From: Planctomycetota bacterium
GTDB taxonomy: Bacteria > Planctomycetota > Phycisphaerae > Sedimentisphaerales > Anaerobacaceae
Direction: 5' to 3'
DNA length: 40,397 nt
NCBI GenBank assembly: GCA_023481165.1
Contig: JAMCWO010000156.1
Coordinates: 1 to 40,397 of the forward strand
Shown here one piece after another: positions 29,708 to 38,704 of this stretch. Each line of letters starts with the position of its first letter. Position 1 is the first letter of the stretch. Made by a program: the position numbers and the translations under genes. The notes beneath the pieces were generated by a model that was not told where the DNA came from, ran no database searches, and saw nothing but the letters and a program-made list of their open reading frames with translations.

Positions 29708-32563
29708 TTACTTGGTGAGCCAGGAGGGGCCGCACTTGGTGTCGACTTTGAGCGGGACGTCGAAGTGGATGGCGTTGATCATTTCTTCCGCGATCCACTG
29801 CGCGTGCTTGCCGGCTTCGGTGATCGGGACCTCGAAGACCAGTTCGTCGTGAACTTGCAGGATCATGCGGATCGGAAGCTTCTCGGCCTTGATCCGACGA
29901 TGGATGGCGACCATGGCGACCTTGATCAGGTCGGCGGCGGAGCCCTGGATCACCGTGTTGACCGCCAGCCGCTCCGCCTGGGCCCGGCGGCCCTGGTTCT
30001 TGCTCTTGATATCTACGATCCGGCGCCGGCGGCCGAGGATCGTCTCCGCGTAGCCGGTCCGTTTGGCCTTGGCGATGCACTGGTCGATGAAGGCCCGAAT
30101 CGAGCCGTAGCGGACGAAGTACGCCGCGATGAACTGCTTGGCCTCCGCCGGACTCATGCCGATGTTGCGCGCCAGGCCCAGGGCCCCCTGGCCGTAGATA
30201 ATGCCGAAGTTGACCGTCTTGCACCGCGAGCGCATCTCGCTGGTCACCTGGTCGAGCGGCACGTTATAGATCTGCGAAGCGACAAACCGGTGGATGTCCT
30301 GATCGGCAGCGAAGGCGGCCCGCAGCGTCTCGTCGCCGGAGAAGTGGGCGAGCAGCCGCAGCTCGATCTGGCTGTAGTCGGCGCTGAGGATGCAGTCGTT
30401 CTTGCGTTCCGGCACGAACGCGGCGCGGATCTTGCGGCCCAACTCCGTGCGGATGGGGATATTCTGCAGATTGGGATTGCTCGAAGAGAGGCGGCCCGTC
30501 GCGGTCACGGTCTGATTGAACGACGTGTGCACCCGCCCGGTCTTCGGGTCGATGATCGCCCCCAGCTTGTCCACGTAGGTGTTCTTGAGCTTGCCCAGGG
30601 TGCGGTACTCGAGGATCAGGTTCGCAATCGGATGCTGGTCCGTCAGGTCGTCGAGTACTTCGGCGTCCGTGCTGCGATTCGCCTTGCCGAGTCGGCCGGG
30701 CGTCAGTTTGAGCTTGTCGAAGAGCACCTCCGCGAGCTGCTTGGGCGAGTCGATATTGAAGACCGTCCCGGCCTCCTTATAGATCTGCTCGGCCACCTGT
30801 CCGATGGCCTCATCCAGTTCGCCCGACATCCGGCGCAGCAGACCTGTATCGATGGAGACACCATTGTACTCCAGGTCGGTCAGCACCTCAACCAGCGGCA
30901 TCTCGACCTCATGGAACAGGCGATTGAGCGGCGGCTCCTTTTCGAGGCGGTCCTTAAGGCATAGATACATCTGGTACGTGATATCGGCGTCTTCCCCCGA
31001 GTACTCGCACGCGGTTTCCAGGTCCACCAGATCGAACGTGAGCTGGTTCTTGCCCTTGCCGATCAGGCTGACGATGGGGATGGATTCGTAATTGAGGAAG
31101 TCCAAAGCGAGATTGTCCAGCGAGTGGGACATCCGCTCCGGGTCGAGAACGTACGAGGCCACCATCGTATCGAAGTAGACCCCGCCGAGCGGCATCTGGG
31201 CGTTCCGCAGGACGGTCATATCATACTTGAGGTTCTGGCCGATCTTCTTGACACGCTCGTCCGCCAGAATGGGGCCCAACTCCCGCCGGACCGCTGCGAT
31301 ATCGAGATGCCGACAACCCAGCGGCCCCCGCACGGCCAGATAGTACGCCCGCCCGGGCTGCCAGGAGAAGCTCATTCCCACCAGTTCCGCCCGCATGGCA
31401 TTGCGCGAGGTCGTCTCCGTATCGACCGAAATAAGCGTCTGCTTGCGCAGTTCCGCCAGGAACGCGTCGAACTTCTCCGGCGTGTCGACGAGCGTGTACG
31501 TATGGACCCAGGTGGCGGCCGAGCCCCGCCGCGTGAGATCACGCGGCTCTTGTAGCACAGCCGCCCCCGGCTGTGTCGGCTCCGGGTCACCCCCGAGGGC
31601 GGGTCCCGTTCGGAGTTCCGCCTTTAGGCGGGTGAGACTCCTCTTATCCGCCTCTTCCATGTTTAGATGGCTAGGAGGATTCTGATCCGCGTAAACGCGG
31701 TACTCCAAACGGGCGCCGATCTGAGCCAAGAGTCGGTTGAACCCAAGCTCAGTAAAGATCGCCGTGAGCCGATCCTTGTCAGGCTCCGTGCGGGCCAAAG
31801 CATCGTAGTCCATCTCTATGGGAACATTGCAGTCGAGGGTAACCAGCCTGCGGCTGAGATACGCCTGTTCTCGGGCATTCCGCAGGTTCTCGCCGCGCTT
31901 GCCCTTGATCTCATCCGCATGAGCGTAAAGATTGTCGAGATCACCATACTGGCGAATCAGCTCGCGGGCAGTCTTTTCGCCGATGAGCGGCACGCCCGGC
32001 ACATTGTCGATCGCATCGCCCTCCAGCGCCAGGCAATCGACGATCTGCCCGGGCCCGATTCCCATCTTCTGCTTCATCGTCTCGCTGTCGGTGATCTCGC
32101 CTGTCTTGATGTCGTACGTGCGGATGTTATGATCGAGCAACTGGAGGATGTCTTTATCCTTCGAGCAGATCAGCACATCGAATCCGTCGCCGGCAGCCTT
32201 CTTGGCCAACGTGCCGATGATATCATCCGCCTCGTAGCCCTCCAAGCACAGGATGGGAATGTGCATCGCCTCCAGGATTTCCCGAATTCGATCCACTTGG
32301 ACCGGCAACTCCTCCGGCATCGGCGGCCGGTTGGCCTTATACTCGGCAAAGACCTTCGTTCGCAACGTCGGCGCCTTGCAGTCGAGGGCTACGGCGATCA
32401 TGTCGGGCTTCTGCTTCTCGATCAGGCCCAACAATGTGGTCGTGAAGATGTATGTGGCTTTGGTCGGCTCGCCGGACGGGCTCGAAAGCTGCTGCCGCAT
32501 CGGGGCAAAATGGGCCGCGTAAATATGGGCATGTCCGTCGATGATGTACAGGGTCTTCGCCAT
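29708..32563 (-). CDS. polA: DNA polymerase I
   Basis: A 951-residue enzyme for DNA repair and Okazaki fragment processing. The 5' nuclease domain is residues 1-290 (IIDGHAHIYAAHFA, EGYEADDIIGTLA, GIGPGQIVDCLALEGDAIDN). The 3'-5' exonuclease has VDTETT (D381, E383), so proofreading appears intact. The polymerase has ADYSQIELR (motif A), RCKTVNFGIIYGQG (motif B) and QVHDELVFE (motif C). Residues about 305-348 are an odd linker encoded by palindromic repeat DNA. No strong ribosome site precedes ATG 32563. Confidence 0.97.
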   Translation of the reverse strand: MAKTLYIIDGHAHIYAAHFAPMRQQLSSPSGEPTKATYIFTTTLLGLIEKQKPDMIAVALDCKAPTLRTKVFAEYKANRPPMPEELPVQVDRIREILEAMHIPILCLEGYEADDIIGTLAKKAAGDGFDVLICSKDKDILQLLDHNIRTYDIKTGEITDSETMKQKMGIGPGQIVDCLALEGDAIDNVPGVPLIGEKTARELIRQYGDLDNLYAHADEIKGKRGENLRNAREQAYLSRRLVTLDCNVPIEMDYDALARTEPDKDRLTAIFTELGFNRLLAQIGARLEYRVYADQNPPSHLNMEEADKRSLTRLKAELRTGPALGGDPEPTQPGAAVLQEPRDLTRRGSAATWVHTYTLVDTPEKFDAFLAELRKQTLISVDTETTSRNAMRAELVGMSFSWQPGRAYYLAVRGPLGCRHLDIAAVRRELGPILADERVKKIGQNLKYDMTVLRNAQMPLGGVYFDTMVASYVLDPERMSHSLDNLALDFLNYESIPIVSLIGKGKNQLTFDLVDLETACEYSGEDADITYQMYLCLKDRLEKEPPLNRLFHEVEMPLVEVLTDLEYNGVSIDTGLLRRMSGELDEAIGQVAEQIYKEAGTVFNIDSPKQLAEVLFDKLKLTPGRLGKANRSTDAEVLDDLTDQHPIANLILEYRTLGKLKNTYVDKLGAIIDPKTGRVHTSFNQTVTATGRLSSSNPNLQNIPIRTELGRKIRAAFVPERKNDCILSADYSQIELRLLAHFSGDETLRAAFAADQDIHRFVASQIYNVPLDQVTSEMRSRCKTVNFGIIYGQGALGLARNIGMSPAEAKQFIAAYFVRYGSIRAFIDQCIAKAKRTGYAETILGRRRRIVDIKSKNQGRRAQAERLAVNTVIQGSAADLIKVAMVAIHRRIKAEKLPIRMILQVHDELVFEVPITEAGKHAQWIAEEMINAIHFDVPLKVDTKCGPSWLTK
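31556..31631. repeat. REP-like palindromic DNA inside polA
   Basis: CACAGCCG/CGGCTGTG (31556-31575, 4-nt loop) and CCGCCT/AGGCGG (31618-31631, 2-nt loop) form two hairpins 42 bp apart within the linker of polA. The sequence around the first (TGTAGCACAGCCGCCCCCGG) has the look of a dispersed intergenic repeat, but the polA frame runs through it without a stop. Confidence 0.65.
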
Positions 32564-32617
32564 TGCTCGAATCTGATCTGCTCCAAGTTGAACCGAGGCA
32601 TCGAAGCGATGTCTTTC

Positions 32618-32646
32618 ACTCTATGCGTTGTAGTTTCGCCTGTCAA
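32618..32646 (-). promoter_or_regulatory. Candidate polA promoter
   Basis: On the minus strand TTGACA (32646-32641) and TAGAGT (32623-32618) are separated by 17 bp, about 55 bp ahead of the polA start. A perfect -35 and good spacing support it. Confidence 0.6.
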
Positions 32647-32790
32647 GCACACACGCAGTAGCGTACAGAGCGCTCGCAACTGCTCTCTATACGATCCTCA
32701 AGCGGCACAGGTGCAACGTGTCCGCCAAAACGAGCGGTGAAGGCTTGGCGCTACACAGGAGTTGAGGGTGGCGCCGCGCGGCCGGTTGGT

Positions 32791-33663
32791 CTATGGTCTG
32801 AGGCTATTCGGGTCGGCGGAACCGCCCTCGTTTTGGATTTGTCGCTTGCGATATTGCAGGTAGGCATCACGCATGGCGATGTAGGGATCCACCGTCGCCG
32901 CCTTGAGGCTTTCGTATTCCCCGAGCCGAAACGACATGCTATTCGTGGTGTCGGTCGCCGAGACACCGATGGAAAGCGTCTCCGGCTGGAGGTAGCGAAC
33001 CGGGTCCAGGAACGCGTCGCCCAGCATACCCACGGAATCCCGCAAGGTCGACGGGCCCAGCAACGGCCACACCAGGTAGAATCCATCGCCGAGGCCGTAC
33101 ACCGCCAACGTTTGCCCCAGGTCCTCCTCGGCGGGTTTGAGCTCCCAGCGGTCGCGAGCCGGGTCGCCGAGACCCAGCGCACCGACCACCGTGTTGATCG
33201 CGAAACGCTGCAACTCGACGTCTGCAGCGGCATTTTTGCCCTGCAAGATGCAGTTCACCAGGCGCGCCGGGGTGGCCAAGTTGTGGAAGAAGTTGCGGAG
33301 GCCCGTGCGTGCCTCCGGGGATACTGCGTAGACGTACCCCCGCAAAACCGGCTTGAGGACCCAGAAGTACACCACGTCGTTGACGCCGAACATGAACCGA
33401 TTCACAGGCTCCAGCGGGTCCGGCACGGATACTTGCTTCTGCTTCTGCGTGAGCTCTGCCTCCAGTTCATCGAGGGCCGATTCGCCGGGAGAGTTGGCGT
33501 CGCTCGGCGGAGTGACCGTAGAGGTGAGCTCCTTTGCCCGCCCGACACCGGCGGACCGCGTGGGGGAGGCCGGGTTCCCAAACGCATTTCTTCGCGTTTG
33601 GGGTCCCGCTGCACATCCTGCTCCCACGACGATCCCCATCATGATCAGCAAGCATGCTCTCAT
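32791..33663 (-). CDS. mlaA: MlaA/VacJ-family outer-membrane lipoprotein
   Basis: A 290-residue lipoprotein with signal sequence and lipid-acceptor cysteine 17 (GIVVGAGC). The MlaA core is clear: VPDPLEPVNRFMFGVND, LRNFFHNLATPARLVNCILQ, FAINTVVGALGLGDPA, GDGFYLVWPLLGPSTLRDSVG. In Gram-negative bacteria MlaA removes misplaced phospholipids from the outer membrane. Residues 20-31 are encoded by a palindromic repeat, in the flexible region after the lipobox. Its ATG overlaps the stop of the RND gene as ATGA. Last gene of the three-gene operon. Confidence 0.93.
   Translation of the reverse strand: MRACLLIMMGIVVGAGCAAGPQTRRNAFGNPASPTRSAGVGRAKELTSTVTPPSDANSPGESALDELEAELTQKQKQVSVPDPLEPVNRFMFGVNDVVYFWVLKPVLRGYVYAVSPEARTGLRNFFHNLATPARLVNCILQGKNAAADVELQRFAINTVVGALGLGDPARDRWELKPAEEDLGQTLAVYGLGDGFYLVWPLLGPSTLRDSVGMLGDAFLDPVRYLQPETLSIGVSATDTTNSMSFRLGEYESLKAATVDPYIAMRDAYLQYRKRQIQNEGGSADPNSLRP
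33572..33607. repeat. 36-bp palindromic repeat, copy 1 (inside mlaA)
   Basis: GGGTTCCCAAACGC, a short turn, then GCGTTTGGGGTCCC. A near-identical 36-bp copy stands at 37117-37152. This copy falls within the coding sequence of mlaA and is read in frame. Confidence 0.8.
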
Positions 33664-36272
33664 GAGCCACTCTCCTTATGATCCTGCCCGATCTTGGTCT
33701 CCCTGCCATAGGGCTTGATCACCACCAGCAACTGCGGCAGCAAGGTCAACGAGGCTAACAGGGCCACCACGATCTCCAGCACGGTCAACAGGCCGAAGTA
33801 GATGGTGGGGATGAAGTTCGAGAAGACCAGGATCGAGAAGCCGATTACCAGGATCACGGTGGTGTAGTAGATCGCCCCCCCGCTGCTGCCGTGGGCCCGA
33901 TGCAGGGCGCCGCGGTAGCTGCCGTCGGTCTCCAGTTCGTGCCGGAAGCGATGGATATAGTGGATCGAGTCGTCGTCAGCCACGCCCACGCCAATGGCCG
34001 CAATGGTGATGGTCATCATGTTCAAGGGAATCCCGAACCAGCCCATCACGCCCAGCACGCAACTGACGGCCAGGATATTCGGGAATACGGCGATGATGGC
34101 GACGCGTACGGACCGAAACAGGAGCACGAACGTCCCCCACAGACAGAGGAAGGAAAACCCCAGGCTCACGATCTGGGAACTGTACAGGCTCTGGAGCATG
34201 TTGTTATAGAGAACCAACGTCCCGGCGAGGTGCACCTGCTCGGGCCGGAAGGGTTCCCACGGACGAGGCGAGGTCCTGAGAACTTCCGGCGTGCGTTCGC
34301 CGGTGAGGTCCGTGCGGATCTTCTGCAGCAGTCCGTTCCGTTTCAATACCGGGTCGGAGTCCCGGACCCGCACGCTGAGCCGCACCTGGTTATGCTCCAC
34401 CGAGACATACGGCGCGACGAGCATCTGCCTGAGCTTGTCCGGTATCTGATCGAACAGCAGGGCCAGCTCCAGGTTGTCCAGCGGCTTGCCGCCGTTGACG
34501 CGCTCGACCATCCGCACCAACGTCACGACCGAAAGGACCTTGCCGGTCTCCGGCAGACCGTCCAGATAGTCGTGGACCGCCGCCACGCGGGCCATCTTCT
34601 CCGGCGTGAACCAGTACTTTTGCCGGTTCGCGGCGGTCGCCGCTTCGAGGTCCTCGAACTGATCGAACACGGTGTCTTTCTCCGCCGCCGGGAGCGGACC
34701 CGCTTCCGGCGGAGTCGTCGCGTCCAGGTCGATCACGACATCGAGGGGCGTGGTTCCCCCAAGCTGCTGGTCCACGACCTCCATGCCCTGATGGATTTCG
34801 GTGGCGGACTTGAAGTAGTTGATGAAACAGTTCTCCACCTCGAGCCGGCGAATCCCCGCGGCATTGCAGGCGATCAATCCCAGGCTGGCGGCAATCACCC
34901 AGGAGCCATGGGCCAGCGTGAACCGGCCCAACAGGGGGGCGAACCGCCGCTCGGAGGAGCCGCGCACCCAGGGCCGGTCCCGGGGCAAGAGCGCCAGCAG
35001 GGCCGGCAGGAACAAGAAGGCCACGGACATGGACGTCACGACGGCGACGACCATGATGTAGCCAAACGTGATCACCGGCCGGATATTGCAGAAGATCAGA
35101 GAGCCGAAGGCCGAGCCGCTGACCAGGGCCGAATACAGGCAGGGCCGCGTCATGTAGCCCATCGTGGCAACGATCAGTTGGTGCTGGGTGGCGGCCGGTT
35201 GTTGGGCGGCCAGCTCCTGATACCGGACCATCAAATGGACGGTCGTGGCCAACGTGATGATCAGTTGCAGCGAGATGAAGTTGGAGCTGATGACCGTGAC
35301 TTCCCAGCCGAACCAACCCAGAAGCCCCACGCTGCAGATCACCGAGATCACACAGACCAGCATGGGCAACAGGACCCAGTAGAGCCGGCGGAAGATGACC
35401 GCGATCGTCAGCACCAGCAGCAGGACCACGCCCGTCCCGAAGATCCGCAGATCGTTCTTGATGAAGCTGATCATGTCGTCGGCGATCATGCTCACCCCGC
35501 CCAGGAACAGGTCGCCCTCCTGGCGATATCGGTCCATGACCGCGCGGATGGCCAGGATGCTCTGGTGGTCCCGGCGCCGGCTTTCATCGCGATACCGGGT
35601 GAATTCCCGGACTACGTTCTTGAGTTCGACCTGCTCGGCTGCGGTCAACGCGCCCGCCGCCTTCTTCTCGTGCAGGGTGTTGCGCCGCTGCACGAGCTCG
35701 GCATAGCGTTCGTCGCGCGGGAAGGTGATCAGGATCACCGTGGTCTTCAGGTCGGGGCTGACCAACAGATCCTGGTAGAGCGGGCTTTCCCGCAGTTCCT
35801 GGCGGGCCAGGGTCTTGTCCACCTCCGGCGACTCCAGCGTGCGGGTCGCGGAGCCCAGGTCCTTGAAGGGGATGGGGGGACTCTCCAGCAGCGGCACATC
35901 GAGGATCGTCAGCACCGACTCGGCCACCGTCGCCTTCTTGAGCTCGTCGCGCAGCCGTGCCAGCACGCCCAACGTCCGGTCCGAAAGGAGGTCCTCCTTG
36001 GGCTTGAACGTCACGACGAGAAAGTCGCCGCTGCCGTACCGGGCATCGACCAGACGGGCGTACTTGAGGTCCTGGTCGTTCTCCAGAATCAGCGTCTCCG
36101 TGGAAGCGTCCAAGCGGAAATGCCGGGCCTCAAACCCGAAAAAAGAGACGATTCCCAACAAGCACGCCAGGACGAGGCAGGGATGTTTCAGAATGACCCG
36201 GTCAAAAAAGGACTCGGACACCGATCGACGCGGCGCCCGAATCCCGGTTCGATTAAGCGGATTGTGCCTCAT
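33660..36272 (-). CDS. RND-superfamily lipid exporter (HpnN/MMPL-like)
   Basis: An 870-residue inner-membrane protein with about 12 transmembrane helices in two halves and two large periplasmic loops. Landmarks are the N-terminal ILKHPCLVLACLLGIVSFFG, then SLQLIITLATTVHLMVRYQE, and in the second half GFSFLCLWGTFVLLFRSV and AIGVGVADDDSIHYIHRF, the conserved acidic helix of this superfamily. Relatives (HpnN) move hopanoids or other lipids to the outer membrane. Placement between an MlaC/HpnM-like gene and mlaA, with ATGA overlaps on both sides, supports lipid transport. The cargo is inferred. Confidence 0.9.
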   Translation of the reverse strand: MRHNPLNRTGIRAPRRSVSESFFDRVILKHPCLVLACLLGIVSFFGFEARHFRLDASTETLILENDQDLKYARLVDARYGSGDFLVVTFKPKEDLLSDRTLGVLARLRDELKKATVAESVLTILDVPLLESPPIPFKDLGSATRTLESPEVDKTLARQELRESPLYQDLLVSPDLKTTVILITFPRDERYAELVQRRNTLHEKKAAGALTAAEQVELKNVVREFTRYRDESRRRDHQSILAIRAVMDRYRQEGDLFLGGVSMIADDMISFIKNDLRIFGTGVVLLLVLTIAVIFRRLYWVLLPMLVCVISVICSVGLLGWFGWEVTVISSNFISLQLIITLATTVHLMVRYQELAAQQPAATQHQLIVATMGYMTRPCLYSALVSGSAFGSLIFCNIRPVITFGYIMVVAVVTSMSVAFLFLPALLALLPRDRPWVRGSSERRFAPLLGRFTLAHGSWVIAASLGLIACNAAGIRRLEVENCFINYFKSATEIHQGMEVVDQQLGGTTPLDVVIDLDATTPPEAGPLPAAEKDTVFDQFEDLEAATAANRQKYWFTPEKMARVAAVHDYLDGLPETGKVLSVVTLVRMVERVNGGKPLDNLELALLFDQIPDKLRQMLVAPYVSVEHNQVRLSVRVRDSDPVLKRNGLLQKIRTDLTGERTPEVLRTSPRPWEPFRPEQVHLAGTLVLYNNMLQSLYSSQIVSLGFSFLCLWGTFVLLFRSVRVAIIAVFPNILAVSCVLGVMGWFGIPLNMMTITIAAIGVGVADDDSIHYIHRFRHELETDGSYRGALHRAHGSSGGAIYYTTVILVIGFSILVFSNFIPTIYFGLLTVLEIVVALLASLTLLPQLLVVIKPYGRETKIGQDHKESGS

Positions 36273-37024
36273 TTACTTGGTGGTTTCTCCAACTGGGCCA
36301 GCAGATCCTGCACGCTGCCGCGGCGCAGAATATCGTCGAATTGCGACCGATAGGTCAGGAGAATACTGACGCCCTCGATCTCGACGTCGTAAATCCTCCA
36401 GTGCCCCAGGGCCTTGCTCTTGCTCTGTTCGTCCAGCTTGTGGAGCTTGTACAGGATAACGATCTCCTTGCCCTCCGAGATCAGCGTCATCGGGATCTGG
36501 ATCATGTTCTTCTTGGGTACGCCGGGCTTCAACACGAACTTCTCATTCGTGTAGAGCGCGGTCTTCTCGAGATATAGGGCCTTGAGGCGGGTCACGAAGA
36601 GCCGGATAAACTTCTCGCGTTGCGCCGCGTCCAGCTTGGGCCAATGGGTTCTGCCCAAGGCGAGTTGCCCCATCAGCGGAAAGTCAAACATCGGACTGAC
36701 GATTCTGTCGATGATCTTCTCTTTGAGCTTCTGCTCCAGCTCTTTAGCCTGGAGGACCTTGAGAACGCCGTTCCACTTGGCCGTCAACAATTCCATGGGG
36801 TTGTTGGGATCCTTCACGCGTACATCCCACCGGCTCCACCACAGGTCATTGGGATCGTTCGGCTCTTGCACGCGGGAAGCCGCTGTGCCGGCCGGCTGCT
36901 CCTTGGCATCTTTCGGGCGCTTCTCCTTCGCCCCAACGTGCTGTCCCAATACCAGCAGAACCAGAATCACCCACCCGATGCAGGATCGGGCAGTCAAAGA
37001 GTCTCGTCTGACTGCCATTTCCAT
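36269..37024 (-). CDS. MlaC/HpnM-like periplasmic lipid-binding protein
   Basis: A 251-residue protein starting at ATG 37024, with AAGGAGG 7 nt upstream. A signal peptide (SCIGWVILVLLVLGQHVGA) is followed by a linker with PNDPNDLWWSRWDVRVKDPNNP. The MlaC (Ttg2D) domain comes next (LKEKIIDRIVSPMFDFPLMGQLAL, AQREKFIRLFVTRLKALYLEKTALY, HWRIYDVEIEGVSILLTYRSQFDDILRRG). It would carry lipid across the periplasm between the RND exporter and MlaA. First gene of the operon; its stop overlaps the RND start. Confidence 0.9.
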   Translation of the reverse strand: MEMAVRRDSLTARSCIGWVILVLLVLGQHVGAKEKRPKDAKEQPAGTAASRVQEPNDPNDLWWSRWDVRVKDPNNPMELLTAKWNGVLKVLQAKELEQKLKEKIIDRIVSPMFDFPLMGQLALGRTHWPKLDAAQREKFIRLFVTRLKALYLEKTALYTNEKFVLKPGVPKKNMIQIPMTLISEGKEIVILYKLHKLDEQSKSKALGHWRIYDVEIEGVSILLTYRSQFDDILRRGSVQDLLAQLEKPPSK

Positions 37025-37325
37025 ATACACACCTCCTTAGCGCCGATCAGCCTTGCGATTATCATCCATCCAACCCTGTTGACCAGGCTTTGCATCTGCC
37101 TTCCTGGCCTGCATTCGGGTTCCCAAACGCGATTCATCGCGTTTGGGGTCCCTTCCAGCACCACGTGTGTCCTATGATACCAATGTACGGCCCTCCAACT
37201 CAATAGCTCGGCTCTTCCAAGCGGCCTAATTGCGTGCAAGAGCGAATTCATCGGGAGCATCTTCTTTACGCATACCCCTGAACAATTGGCTCAACCCGTC
37301 GCTCCCAAACGCCGAAGGTGGCATC
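37025..37325. other. Divergent gap between the lipid operon and a lipoprotein gene
   Basis: No gene. It must hold the promoters of both neighbours, though I cannot place them. The only clear structure is the palindromic repeat at 37117-37152. Confidence 0.5.
37117..37152. repeat. 36-bp palindromic repeat, copy 2 (intergenic)
   Basis: GGGTTCCCAAACGCGATTCA leading into TCGCGTTTGGGGTCCC: arms CCCAAACGCGA and TCGCGTTTGGG are perfect complements. Same repeat as 33572-33607, here between genes. Confidence 0.8.
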
Positions 37326-37787
37326 ATGAGAGCGTCTGGGACGGCCATTGTTCTTGTCGTCATGCTGTGCGTCTGGGGCTGCGCGCCCACGTCGTACCAG
37401 AGGGCCCCTATGCCCTTCGGACACGGGTATTCCGATAAAAGGCTCTCGGAGGACACGTTTCACGTGGCGTTCACCGCCAACTGGGGGACACCGGTAGACA
37501 CGATCCGCGAGTACCTCAACCGCCGCGTAGCGGAACTGACGGTCCGATATGGTTTCCGATACTTCGCCGTCATACGCGGCCCGTCTCCCTTGACCGAGTA
37601 TCGCACCACGTACCGATCCCAGGAAGACCGGGAGGCCAGGATTGATGGCGTGGACCTGGAATGCCCTGCCTGGGGCACGATGCACATGACGATCCAATGC
37701 TTCAAGGATGCCCGACAGGCCGCCGGCACGGATCCGATTGACGTCCTGGCTTGCCCTCCCAGGAGTTACCGATCCGGGCAGGGGTGA
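37326..37787 (+). CDS. Small lipoprotein of the CC0125/CC1285 type
   Basis: A 153-residue lipoprotein. ATG 37326 follows GAAGGTGG, and the start MRASGTAIVLVVMLCVWGC is a lipoprotein signal with an acceptor cysteine. The pattern GHGYSDKRLSEDTFHVAFTA, TPVDTIREYLNRRVAELTVR and YGFRYFAVI matches a lipoprotein family (CC0125/CC1285) found across Gram-negative bacteria with no settled function. Stands alone between the lipid operon and the pseudopilin. Confidence 0.75.
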   Translation: MRASGTAIVLVVMLCVWGCAPTSYQRAPMPFGHGYSDKRLSEDTFHVAFTANWGTPVDTIREYLNRRVAELTVRYGFRYFAVIRGPSPLTEYRTTYRSQEDREARIDGVDLECPAWGTMHMTIQCFKDARQAAGTDPIDVLACPPRSYRSGQG

Positions 37788-37887
37788 ACCCATCCGTGCT
37801 TGCACTCTCGTCGTCATATGATGCAAGTTTTGTGGGACGGCGCCGCGGCGTGGAGATGTCCATTTCCATCGTCTCAGGAGCAATAGG

Positions 37888-38352
37888 ATGATGAAAACGG
37901 TACACGCGTTCACATTGGCTGAAGTTCTCATCGTCGTGAGCATCCTCGGGATCATGGCGGCGCTCGTCGTGCCCCACTACAATTCCAGCACGGCCGAGGC
38001 GCAGCTCGCGGCTCTCCAGAGCAACCTGCATGTCGTACGCAAGCAGCTCGAGTTGTACAAGATTCATCACAACGGCCTCTGGCCCGCCGCCGTGGGGGAG
38101 ACGAGCGCCGACTTCACGCGCCGGATGGTGACAAAAACAGATGGCGGCGGTGCCCCGGGCACGAAGTTCGGTCCGTATCAGGAGCGCATGCCCGTCAATA
38201 AGTACAACGGCCGCGCCACCGTCCGGATTGGCGGGGCGGCGGCCGGCACGGGTACGGATGGTTGGCGTTTCGATCCCTTGAGCGGCGAGTTCCAGGCGGA
38301 CGACAACTACGACGGCAACAACGATGGTGGGCCGGATCACGTCGGGCTCTGA
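37888..38352 (+). CDS. Type II secretion / type IV pilin-like pseudopilin (GspG-like)
   Basis: A 154-residue pseudopilin. The prepilin motif is HAFTLAEVLIVVSILGIMAA: the hydrophobic helix begins FTLAE with the conserved Glu at +5, but the residue before the cleavage site is Ala instead of the usual Gly. The long helix continues (AEAQLAALQSNLHVVRKQLELYKIHHNGLWP) and the globular end has YMPVN-like RMPVNKYNG and DGWRFDPLSGEFQADD, as in planctomycete GspG-like proteins. AGGAG lies upstream. No other secretion gene is adjacent, which is common for planctomycete pseudopilins. Confidence 0.85.
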   Translation: MMKTVHAFTLAEVLIVVSILGIMAALVVPHYNSSTAEAQLAALQSNLHVVRKQLELYKIHHNGLWPAAVGETSADFTRRMVTKTDGGGAPGTKFGPYQERMPVNKYNGRATVRIGGAAAGTGTDGWRFDPLSGEFQADDNYDGNNDGGPDHVGL

Positions 38353-38704
38353 CAGGCATTAGAATGGCGGTCTTCGCAGGCGTCACACGGTTCCGTACGA
38401 CGCCGTCGCAGGGCCATCGCGGTGCTTCCCCCAACGAAACCACCAGCCATGTGAAGCGGTTTGGCACCCACTTGGGGAAATCCTCCGGGTGCGGCCGGAA
38501 TTGGGTAGCATTCCACACCGAACGCCAAGGGACGACCGGTGGGCCCGCGAACGTCACACCGTGTTGCGCTTCGCGTGTTAATCCGCCCTCCTTGCTTCGC
38601 CGACCACGATACTCCACTCACACTTCACGGTCCAGCCCATCAATGCCCGTACCAAGACGGTTCGCATTGCTACTTGTTGAAATCTTGTTTTCTTGCGCAG
38701 ATTT
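38353..38704. other. Gene-free stretch
   Basis: I find no supported gene, hairpin terminator or recognisable RNA between the pseudopilin stop and the truncated winged-helix gene. Open frames here lack ribosome sites and have non-protein-like composition. Confidence 0.5.

Noticed and set aside
29687..30964. 425-codon open frame antisense to polA
   Set aside because: polA motifs are complete on the minus strand; this frame has no start signal.
33891..36353. 820-codon open frame antisense to the RND gene
   Set aside because: His/Asp/Gln/Arg-rich, the typical antisense of a membrane protein in high-GC DNA.
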